Origin: Desulfococcaceae bacterium HSG9
GTDB taxonomy: Bacteria > Desulfobacterota > Desulfobacteria > Desulfobacterales > JAUCGF01
Direction: 5' to 3'
NCBI GenBank assembly: GCA_030378005.1
Contig: JAUCGF010000116.1
Location: 1-47,283 of the forward strand
Length of the DNA stretch: 47,283 nucleotides
Made by a program: the position numbers and the translations under genes. Below are positions 1 to 8,399 of this stretch, in pieces (the stretch's first letter is position 1; each line of letters opens with the position of its first letter). The notes beneath the pieces are model-generated. The model was not told where the DNA came from. It did not search any database and worked only from the letters and a program-made list of their open reading frames with translations.

Positions 1-102
1 AGCGCAGAGGCAATGTTATTACTCCGCTCATTCTATAAAGCAGGCCGTTGGGATATGCTTAAAAAATTAGCATGTTCAACGCCACTGGATATGGCTGCAT
101 GA
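1..102 (+). CDS. 3' end of an unidentified gene (partial)
   Basis: An open frame enters from the left edge in frame 1 and stops at TGA 100-102, giving 33 residues that include LLLRSFYKAGRWDML. The start lies outside the window. I do not recognise the family; there is only a vague resemblance to transposase C-termini. The 144 bases after it, up to uppP, are AT-rich and hold nothing I can name. Confidence 0.3.
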   Translation, partial: SAEAMLLLRSFYKAGRWDMLKKLACSTPLDMAA

Positions 103-246
103 TACCAAGAAAAATGGAATGCTCCCGATGTCGCTTAACATTCAAAGATCGGGAATGAAATAACTTCCCTGTTTCTTAATAGGTAGAAAAAAATAAAAAA
201 GTGCGAATTGCTTTTAGGCTATTTTGAAAGACATGGATATTAGAAT

Positions 247-1038
247 ATGAGTTGGGTAGAAGCTTTATTATTAGGAATCATTCAAGGACTCACAGAATTT
301 TTACCGGTCAGCAGCAGCGGCCATCTGGAACTTGGCAAAGTGCTCTTGGGCGTTGAAGCCAAAGAAAGCCTGATATTTACAATCGTGGTTCACGGAGCGA
401 CTGTACTCAGTACAATCGTTGTTTTTTGGAAAGATATTGCGATGCTCATCAGAGGTTGCTTTGAATTCAAATGGAATGATGAAACCATCTACATTGTAAA
501 AATCATTATTTCAATGCTTCCGGTGGCAATTCTGGGGTTGTTTTTTAAAGATGCGGTTAAAGAAATATTTAATAATGCCAATATTATTCTTATTGTCGGT
601 TGCATGTTGTTAGTTACGGCTGTATTACTCGCATTCACCTACTATTCCAAACAAAAAAGTAAGAATATTTCTTATTCAGATGCTTTAATAATCGGAATAG
701 CCCAAGCATTTGCAGTCATGCCCGGTATTTCACGCTCAGGAGCGACAATTGCCACAGGCTTGCTTTTAGGCAATAAAAAAGCGAAAGTGGCCCAATTTTC
801 ATTTCTGATGGTGTTAATACCTATTTTGGGGGAAAATTTTCTTGATATATTTAGTGGAAAATTTGGCAGTGAAACCGATGTCAGCGGAATTGCGTTGATT
901 ATCGGTTTTGCAGCCGCGTTTTTATCCGGTTTACTGGCTTGCAAATGGATGATTAATATTGTAAAAAGAGGAAAATTAGTTTATTTTGCTATGTATTGTC
1001 TGGTGATTGGTTTTACAGCAATATTCATTTCTTATTAA
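247..1038 (+). CDS. uppP: Undecaprenyl-diphosphatase (UppP/BacA family)
   Basis: This is an integral membrane phosphatase that converts undecaprenyl diphosphate to the monophosphate, recycling the lipid carrier used for peptidoglycan and polysaccharide assembly. Both family signatures are visible: the N-terminal [10 protein letters not shown] block (about residues 17-27) and the [10 protein letters not shown] block (about residues 158-167). The length of 263 residues is normal, and there are about eight hydrophobic segments. No clear Shine-Dalgarno precedes the ATG. It sits directly upstream of a peptide synthetase and a polymer locus that would consume the carrier, so it may be a locus-dedicated copy rather than the housekeeping one; that is inference. 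The family assignment is secure. Confidence 0.95.
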   Translation: MSWVEALLLGIIQGLTEFLPVSSSGHLELGKVLLGVEAKESLIFTIVVHGATVLSTIVVFWKDIAMLIRGCFEFKWNDETIYIVKIIISMLPVAILGLFFKDAVKEIFNNANIILIVGCMLLVTAVLLAFTYYSKQKSKNISYSDALIIGIAQAFAVMPGISRSGATIATGLLLGNKKAKVAQFSFLMVLIPILGENFLDIFSGKFGSETDVSGIALIIGFAAAFLSGLLACKWMINIVKRGKLVYFAMYCLVIGFTAIFISY

Positions 1039-1129
1039 CGGTCTGCATAACCCTCATACTGTCTAAGGACTGTACGAAATTAAAAGTTATCAGTCGTTAA
1101 AGCTACCTGGTAAGGGGGATATTGACCGA

Positions 1130-4100
1130 ATGTTGGTACCTGCTAAAGAAAAGCAACTGGTAGAAACGTGGAACACTTCTTTGAAAAGATATCCGGATGA
1201 TAAATGCATCCACCAATTATTTGAAATACAGGCAGAAAAAACGCCGGATGCCATCGCTGTTGTATATAAAAATCATCAAATCACCTATGATGAATTAAAT
1301 AATAAAGCCAACCAACTTGCACACCATCTTCAAACTCTGGGCGTGAAGCCTGATATAGTTACAGGCGTCTGCCTGGAGCGATCAGTTGAATTGATTGTCG
1401 GTTTGTTAGGTATTTTGAAAGCGGGGGGGGCCTATATACCGTTAGATCCGGCTTATCCTGCGGCACGCCTGCAATTCATGCTCGAAGACGCCCGATCTTC
1501 AATATTGATAACGCAATCATCTCTGTCCGCTATGTTTCAGCTATCAGAGAGTGTTCACATAGTTTCTATAGATACCGAAGAAGATTGGAAATCTGTTGTC
1601 GATCATGATGCTCAAAATCCGTCGTTCGATACAGTACCGCAAAACCTTGCTTATGTTCTCTACACGTCCGGATCGACAGGACAACCCAAAGGCGTTGCCT
1701 GCCACCATGCCGGGGTTGTGAATTTACTGAATGACTTTGAGAACAGACAGCCGATCAGACCGGGCGATGCCTGTAGCCTGTGGACGGTCATCAGCTTTGA
1801 CGTTTCCGTTTATGAAATTTGGTCCACGCTTCTTGCCGGGGGCTGTTTACATATCGCACCTGATCATATCCGTTCCGATCCCGATCTTTTCCTCAATTGG
1901 ATGTCAATCAGTCAAATCAACAGCGCTTATCTGCCCCCTTTTATGCTGAATGCGCTGTCCGACCGGCAGTTATCAGAACCGTTGCCTTTACGTCGTCTTC
2001 TTGTAGGAGTTGAACCTATTGCCGAATCTTTGTTGGCAGAAATCCGAACAAAAACACCAGGATTATGTCTTATTAACGGATATGGTCCCACTGAAGCCAC
2101 AATATGCGCAACTTTATACTCGGTTCCGAAACAATCTGACAGATCGGGTAATGCACCGATTGGCAAACCCGTTCAAAACATGGGTGTTTACGTTTTGGAC
2201 AAATTTCAAAAACCGACACCTCACGGCATCCCTGGTGAATTATATATCAGCGGAGCCGGGGTTGCCAACGGCTATCTGAATAACCCTGAATTGACTCGGG
2301 AACGCTTCATTCCAAATCCGCTGAACAATGATATGATCCTTTATCGCACCGGTGATAAAGTGCGATATTTGCCTGACGGTAATCTCTGTTTTTTGGGTCG
2401 TTTCGATTATCAGGTCAAATTGCGCGGTTTTCGAATTGAGTCAGGTGAAATTGAAAACAGCCTCAAAACTCATCCGGACATTCTTGAAGCGGTTGTGATT
2501 CTTCGTGATGATTTACAAGCGGGTAAGGGTCTTGTCGCTTATTTTGTAATCGCCGAAAATTCCTCACCGAGCAGCGAAACATTGCGGAAATATCTTTTGG
2601 AACAGCTTCCGACTTATATGATTCCCAATGCTTTTGTGCGATTATCAGCATTACCACAGACATTGCAGGGAAAAATTGATCGACGTGCTTTGCCTGCACC
2701 ACCTGAAGCAGAACAGAACGCACCGATTGCTGTGCCATGTACGCCAACTGAAATTCAACTGGCTGATATATGGTCGAAAGTACTCAAAATAAAAGGTGTC
2801 AGCCGAAATGATAATTTTTTTCATATCGGTGGCGATTCGCTTCGCGCTGTTCAAATCATCGTTCGAGTGAACAAGGCCATGTCAATAGAGCTTCCGCAAC
2901 AAAGCCTATACCATTATCCTACAATAGCTTCATTAGCCCGATACATTGAAACTGATCATCCGAAGACAGCCTCCTCTGTAATGATTGAGCGGCATAAGTT
3001 GACAAAGCATTTTCCACTCTCTTATGCACAGAAAGGGATGTGGTTGTTTGAATTACTGTCGCCGGACACGCCCGTCTATCACATTGCTTTAGCGTATCGC
3101 TTAAAGGGTACATTGAAGATAGCTGTTCTGGAACGAAGTTTCAACGAAATCATCCTCAGGCATACTCCTTTACGCACTGTTTTCACCACTGAAAATGACA
3201 AACCCGTACAAATTATAAAACCACCTGCCCCCCTGCAATTGCATGTTGAAAATCAACGTACTATAAAACCTGATCAACAAGGGGCGGCCATTAAGCGATG
3301 GATACTATCAAAGGCTTGTCAGCCTTTTGACTTGAAAACGGGGCCCTTAATCCGAATCGCTTTACTCCGGTTGGCAGATACTGATTACATTCTATCTGTC
3401 ACTTTGCATCATATTGCTTCAGATGGTTGGTCAACAGGAGTTTTGATTAAAGAGCTCAATACGCTCTATACGGCCTTTAATTCAGGACATTCGTCTCCCT
3501 TGAAGGAGCTTCCGGTTCGATATGCTGATTTTATTATGTGGCAGCGTAAAAAAATAGCGGCCTCAACAGGAATACAGCCTGACAAAGCCATGGAATATTG
3601 GAAAAAGCAGTTACATGACGCTCCTGTACAGTTAAAGTGGCCATTTGATAAGCCTCAATCACAAAAGGAACCTTATCAAGGTGCCCATTATCATATAAAA
3701 TTTTCCAAAAATTTAAGTCAAAAAATAAAGATAGTAACCAGGGAATTTGGTGTAACGCTTTTTATCACTTTGCTGACTATATTTAAAATCCTGCTTTTTC
3801 GTTTTACAAGCCAAACCGATTTGATTACAGGCACTGTTCTGGCCAATCGAAATAAAGCTGAATTTGAGCCTCTTATCGGCCTTTTTATGAATACGTTGAT
3901 ATTGCGCACTGATCTTTCCGGCAATCCGAGTTATCGTTCTTTGGCCGGCAGAGTTAAAAAGACTGTGGCAGATGCCTTTACCTATTCTGATATTCCCTTT
4001 CGTAAATTGGTCGAAACAATCATTCCTTCCGATAAACGCCAGTCATTAATCAAAGTCCTGTTTCTAATGCAAACCATGGATATACCTGATATAAATTTTC

Positions 4101-7100
4101 CAAACATTGAAACTGTTCAACTTGAGACAGACATGGGTAAAGCTCAAGTTGAATTGCGGCTTGAGTTGTTCGACACTTCAGAAGGCATTTGCGGATGGTT
4201 CGAATATGACACCGCTATATTTGATGAAGCTGAAATCAGCCTTATGGCCAATTATTTTCAGACTTCAGCCGAAAGAATTACAGAGTCTTATGACATACGA
4301 ATAAACGAATTGGCATCGACGGCAATTGATTCACCAGCCAAATTTTATCCTCTATCACCCATGCAGCAGAGCATGATATTGAACGCTATATCAGGTGCTG
4401 AAGAAAAAGGTGTTTATGTACAGCAGGTTTATTTTCATCTTCAAGAGCGCCTTAGCATTTCAGCATTTCAGAAAAGCTGGGAGTATCTGATTAAACGCCA
4501 TTCAATTTTAAGGACATGCTTTGCTTATGAAAATTTGCCGGAACCGTTGCAATCTGCTGTTGAACAAGTACGATTACCCCTCACATTTCAAGATTGGCGT
4601 GATAAAAGCCGCTCAAAACAAAAACAATTGTTGGACGATTATCTGCAAGCTGATCGTGAGCGCGACTTTGATATCACAACGCCCCCCTTGTTTCGTTTGG
4701 CTCTGTTGCGCCTTTCCGATAATGAGTATAAATTTATATGCACCAACCACCATGCGATTCTTGACGGACGTTCAAAAGTTGTCATTTTACAAGAATTCTT
4801 CACATACTATTATGCCATTAAACAGAATTATTTTTGTGAACTGCCTCCGGTGCAACCCTTTCATAATTATATCAACTGGATTCGACAGTTACATCGTCCA
4901 TCATCCGAACAATTCTGGCGCAAACAGCTTAAAGGAATAACAGCGCCGGTGCGATTGCCATTTCCTGAAAGGCCGAACCGTAGCGGGTACGAAGAACAAC
5001 ACTTTGTATTTGATCAAAGAACGACCGCGCTTATTAATGAATTTACCGGAAAACACCAAATCACACTGAACACAATCATACAAGGCGCTTGGGCTTTATT
5101 ACTCAGTCGTTACAGCGAGGAAGATGATGTGATTTTCGGAGTCATCAAATCGGTTCGCCATTGTGAACCGGCCACTCCTTCAAGTGTCGGTGTATATATC
5201 AACACACTGCCTTTGCGAATCCGAATATCTCCTGAAAGTGATTTAATATCGTGGCTGACTTATATAAGACAACAATGGATTGAACTGCGAAAATATGAAC
5301 ATACGCAACTGTCTGAAATTCAGTCATGGAGTGAAGTGCCCGGGAGCGCTTCTCTTTTTGAAACGTATCTGATGTTCGACAACGCGCCTCGGGAAATCAA
5401 TGTAGAAATAGAAAACGATAATCCAAAATGCCTGAAATACAAAGTGATTGAACGTACACCTCTGCCACTTATTGTGGCCGCTTATGGATGGGAAATCCTG
5501 AAATTGAGTGTTGAATATGAACGACGGCGTTTCGATGAGGCGACTATCAGGAGAATGCTAGGCCATTTAAAAACCATCATAGAGAATATTGTCGAACATC
5601 CAGATTGCCTGCTTAGAGATATTCCCATTCTGACTGCTGCCGAACGCCATCAGCAACTGACCGGATGGCAGCCTGACCCGGCAGATAATCATCCGGCGAT
5701 TTGTGTTCACCGTCTTATTGAAGACAAGGCGTCAGAAACTCCGGATGCTGTGGCAGTGCGGTTTGAAACTATAAAACTGACCTATAGTGACCTGAATCGC
5801 AGGGCGAATCAACTGGCTCATTACATCCGAAGCTTGGGAATGACAGAGCCGGAAATGAAAGTCGGTATAAGCCTGCCTCGTTCAGCAGATATGATTATCG
5901 GCTTATTGGGAATCCTTAAAGCGGGGGGCGCTTATTTGCCGATTGATCCGTCATATCCTACAGAACGAATCACTTTCATGCTTGAAGACGCTCAAGCTTC
6001 CCTGATGCTGACAAATAGTGAACTTAGCTCAAAAATGCCGGATTCTTCGACACACACTGTTTATCTTGATACCGAATGGCCCCGGATAGCCCTAAGCAAA
6101 TCAGAAAACCTCACGAACAAAACATTACCGGAGAATCCAGCCTATATCATCTACACATCCGGTTCCACAGGTAAACCGAAAGGTGTGATGATTGAACACC
6201 GCGCATTATATCATTTCGCACAAACCGCGATTGATCTGTATGATTTAAAATCGACAGATCGCGTACTCCAATTCGCTTCACTCAGCTTTGACGCCGCTGT
6301 GGAAGAAATTTTTCCCAGCCTGATCACAGGCGCAACACTGGTACTGCGAACGGATGAAATGTTGCTGACAACGACCGCCTTTTTGCAACAATGTAATGAT
6401 TGGTCAGTCACAGTTTTAGACCTGCCCACCGCTTTTTGGCATGTTTTAACTGGTGAATTGGATAATACGAGTCTTCCCGATTCAATCCGCACGGTGATTA
6501 TCGGTGGTGAAAAAGCGCGCTCCGATTGTCTTGCCAAATGGCAAACGCATATCGCTTCTGATGTTCAACTGTTTAATACTTACGGCCCCACCGAAACCAC
6601 AGTTGTCGCCACTTCATGTAAATTGAGCGCAGACAGCGCCACAGATGAAATTCCTATCGGGTCTCCATTGCCGGCGGTCAAAACGTATGTGTTGGATTCG
6701 GAACTCAGATTGGTTCCTGTCGGAATCCCCGGTGAGCTATACATTGGCGGTTTGCAACTTGCCAGAGGCTATCTCAATCGTTCTGACCTTACGGTGGAGC
6801 GTTTTATTCCTTGTGACCGGATAAACGACCTGATCCGCAGAAGCTCAACCAAAACGGATGGCCGGCTCTATAAGACCGGTGACAGGGTTCGGTGGCGATC
6901 CGATGGACAATTGATGTATATCGGACGGATTGATCGGCAGGTGAAAATTCGCGGTTTTCGTGTTGAACCCAATGAGATAGAAGCCCTTTTGACAAAACAT
7001 CCGAATATCAAAGATGCGTCCGTCTGCATATACGAAGCGACTCCGGAGAGCATACATCTGGATGCCTACATTGTTTCCGGTTCCCAAGAGGATGAAACGG

Positions 7101-8332
7101 AAATCAGCAAAAAAATCTGGCAATGGCTCAAAACACGCTTACCTGTTTATATGGTGCCATCATCACTAACTGTTTTGAAAGTGCCGTTGCCGTTAACATC
7201 AAACGGTAAAATTGATTATAAGTCGCTGTCGAGCCTTAAAAAAGAGCGGCACGAAGTTGAAATGAGCGGGTGCCTTCCGCAGGATATGTTAGAATTGCAG
7301 CTTATCAAACTGTGGGAAATCGTGCTCAAAACCTATCCGGTCGGAACAGATGACAATTTTTTCGATCTTGGCGGCAATTCGTTGGCCGCGGTGATATTGC
7401 TTAACAAAATTGAAAAGACATTTAAGAAGAAACTGCCGCCGGTAACACTCTACCAAGCACCCTCCGTCACTCAGTTTGCAGCAATTTTGCGTCAGGAAAA
7501 TTATGAAATCGCATGGAAAATGATCGAACCGATTCAATTGCACGGCATTCGTCCCCCATTTTTCTTTATGGGCTCAATAGAACGTGCCATAGCATTGGCT
7601 CCGTTGCTTGAATCAGATCAGCCTTTTTTCAGGCTGAATGTGCTCGGCTTTAAATTCCGGGAGTTTCAGCACAAAAAAAATTCATCAGTTAAACTCCGCG
7701 AAATCGCCAAACAGGCGCATAGAGAGATTCGGGCTATCCAACCAGAAGGCCCCTATTTTTTCGGTGCTTTTTGCAGAAATGCCGTGTTGGCCATTGAAAT
7801 TGCCCAACTTCTCCACGCTGATAAACAGCGTGTCGCTTTTATGGGTGTCTTTGATCTGTTTTGGAGGCGAAAATCACGTTGCTTCGATCTTGAACGGCAT
7901 TATCTGAATTTGTCTGAATTGGGCTTTAAATATATAACCGGCAAAATCAAGGCAAGAATTAACAATTTTAAAGAACGCCGGTTCGACGCTCGGATTAGGC
8001 AGCGGGTCAAGAAATTTTGCCAGAACACAGGCAAACCGATACCACACAAGCTAGCCGGTATTCTTTTATTTGAAAAAATCAATGCTACATTTCAACTATC
8101 CGCCATAAAACGCTATGAAGGCCGTATCACCCATTTTATGGCCAGTGAATGGCGCGTATCCCATTCACCTTTGTTAGACAGCATCGCAACAGACGGAGTT
8201 GAAGTTCATATCATTGATGGATGCCATGACAACCTGTTTTTTGAACCCCAAGTGATTCAACTTGGCCGACAATTGAAAATATGCTTAGATAGAGAACAAC
8301 CAGATGAGCATAAAACGCAAAGGAAAAATTAA
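1130..8332 (+). CDS. Nonribosomal peptide synthetase, A-T-C-C-A-T-TE
   Basis: This 2400-residue cytoplasmic assembly line appears to make a dipeptide-type product or to acylate an acceptor. Domains by motif: A1 (about 25-525, YTSGSTGQPKG, GYGPTE, GKIDRRAL); T1 (Ser570 in GGDSL); C1 (HHIASDG from His760); C2 (HHAILDG from His1207); A2 (about 1520-2010, YTSGSTGKPKG, TYGPTE); T2 (Ser2084 in GGNSL); type I thioesterase (about 2130-2385). There is no carrier or A domain between C1 and C2. Specificity residues read by hand against GrsA are D-V-Y-Y-L-G-G-I-C-K for A1 and D-A-E-D-I-G-T-V-V-K for A2; acidic E and D in A2 hint at a basic substrate, but neither is assigned. In the TE, the nucleophile elbow reads GAFCRNA with Cys2215, and the partner His2366 is kept. 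The start ATG has AAGGGGG about 11 bases upstream. The N-terminus resembles a C-to-A linker, as if an upstream C domain had been lost. Confidence 0.95.
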   Translation: MLVPAKEKQLVETWNTSLKRYPDDKCIHQLFEIQAEKTPDAIAVVYKNHQITYDELNNKANQLAHHLQTLGVKPDIVTGVCLERSVELIVGLLGILKAGGAYIPLDPAYPAARLQFMLEDARSSILITQSSLSAMFQLSESVHIVSIDTEEDWKSVVDHDAQNPSFDTVPQNLAYVLYTSGSTGQPKGVACHHAGVVNLLNDFENRQPIRPGDACSLWTVISFDVSVYEIWSTLLAGGCLHIAPDHIRSDPDLFLNWMSISQINSAYLPPFMLNALSDRQLSEPLPLRRLLVGVEPIAESLLAEIRTKTPGLCLINGYGPTEATICATLYSVPKQSDRSGNAPIGKPVQNMGVYVLDKFQKPTPHGIPGELYISGAGVANGYLNNPELTRERFIPNPLNNDMILYRTGDKVRYLPDGNLCFLGRFDYQVKLRGFRIESGEIENSLKTHPDILEAVVILRDDLQAGKGLVAYFVIAENSSPSSETLRKYLLEQLPTYMIPNAFVRLSALPQTLQGKIDRRALPAPPEAEQNAPIAVPCTPTEIQLADIWSKVLKIKGVSRNDNFFHIGGDSLRAVQIIVRVNKAMSIELPQQSLYHYPTIASLARYIETDHPKTASSVMIERHKLTKHFPLSYAQKGMWLFELLSPDTPVYHIALAYRLKGTLKIAVLERSFNEIILRHTPLRTVFTTENDKPVQIIKPPAPLQLHVENQRTIKPDQQGAAIKRWILSKACQPFDLKTGPLIRIALLRLADTDYILSVTLHHIASDGWSTGVLIKELNTLYTAFNSGHSSPLKELPVRYADFIMWQRKKIAASTGIQPDKAMEYWKKQLHDAPVQLKWPFDKPQSQKEPYQGAHYHIKFSKNLSQKIKIVTREFGVTLFITLLTIFKILLFRFTSQTDLITGTVLANRNKAEFEPLIGLFMNTLILRTDLSGNPSYRSLAGRVKKTVADAFTYSDIPFRKLVETIIPSDKRQSLIKVLFLMQTMDIPDINFPNIETVQLETDMGKAQVELRLELFDTSEGICGWFEYDTAIFDEAEISLMANYFQTSAERITESYDIRINELASTAIDSPAKFYPLSPMQQSMILNAISGAEEKGVYVQQVYFHLQERLSISAFQKSWEYLIKRHSILRTCFAYENLPEPLQSAVEQVRLPLTFQDWRDKSRSKQKQLLDDYLQADRERDFDITTPPLFRLALLRLSDNEYKFICTNHHAILDGRSKVVILQEFFTYYYAIKQNYFCELPPVQPFHNYINWIRQLHRPSSEQFWRKQLKGITAPVRLPFPERPNRSGYEEQHFVFDQRTTALINEFTGKHQITLNTIIQGAWALLLSRYSEEDDVIFGVIKSVRHCEPATPSSVGVYINTLPLRIRISPESDLISWLTYIRQQWIELRKYEHTQLSEIQSWSEVPGSASLFETYLMFDNAPREINVEIENDNPKCLKYKVIERTPLPLIVAAYGWEILKLSVEYERRRFDEATIRRMLGHLKTIIENIVEHPDCLLRDIPILTAAERHQQLTGWQPDPADNHPAICVHRLIEDKASETPDAVAVRFETIKLTYSDLNRRANQLAHYIRSLGMTEPEMKVGISLPRSADMIIGLLGILKAGGAYLPIDPSYPTERITFMLEDAQASLMLTNSELSSKMPDSSTHTVYLDTEWPRIALSKSENLTNKTLPENPAYIIYTSGSTGKPKGVMIEHRALYHFAQTAIDLYDLKSTDRVLQFASLSFDAAVEEIFPSLITGATLVLRTDEMLLTTTAFLQQCNDWSVTVLDLPTAFWHVLTGELDNTSLPDSIRTVIIGGEKARSDCLAKWQTHIASDVQLFNTYGPTETTVVATSCKLSADSATDEIPIGSPLPAVKTYVLDSELRLVPVGIPGELYIGGLQLARGYLNRSDLTVERFIPCDRINDLIRRSSTKTDGRLYKTGDRVRWRSDGQLMYIGRIDRQVKIRGFRVEPNEIEALLTKHPNIKDASVCIYEATPESIHLDAYIVSGSQEDETEISKKIWQWLKTRLPVYMVPSSLTVLKVPLPLTSNGKIDYKSLSSLKKERHEVEMSGCLPQDMLELQLIKLWEIVLKTYPVGTDDNFFDLGGNSLAAVILLNKIEKTFKKKLPPVTLYQAPSVTQFAAILRQENYEIAWKMIEPIQLHGIRPPFFFMGSIERAIALAPLLESDQPFFRLNVLGFKFREFQHKKNSSVKLREIAKQAHREIRAIQPEGPYFFGAFCRNAVLAIEIAQLLHADKQRVAFMGVFDLFWRRKSRCFDLERHYLNLSELGFKYITGKIKARINNFKERRFDARIRQRVKKFCQNTGKPIPHKLAGILLFEKINATFQLSAIKRYEGRITHFMASEWRVSHSPLLDSIATDGVEVHIIDGCHDNLFFEPQVIQLGRQLKICLDREQPDEHKTQRKN

Positions 8333-8399
8333 TCTGTTTTGTTGCGTATTATTTTATAATGGGTTTAATTGTAATCATTTTCAATTTTGAGGGATGTTA

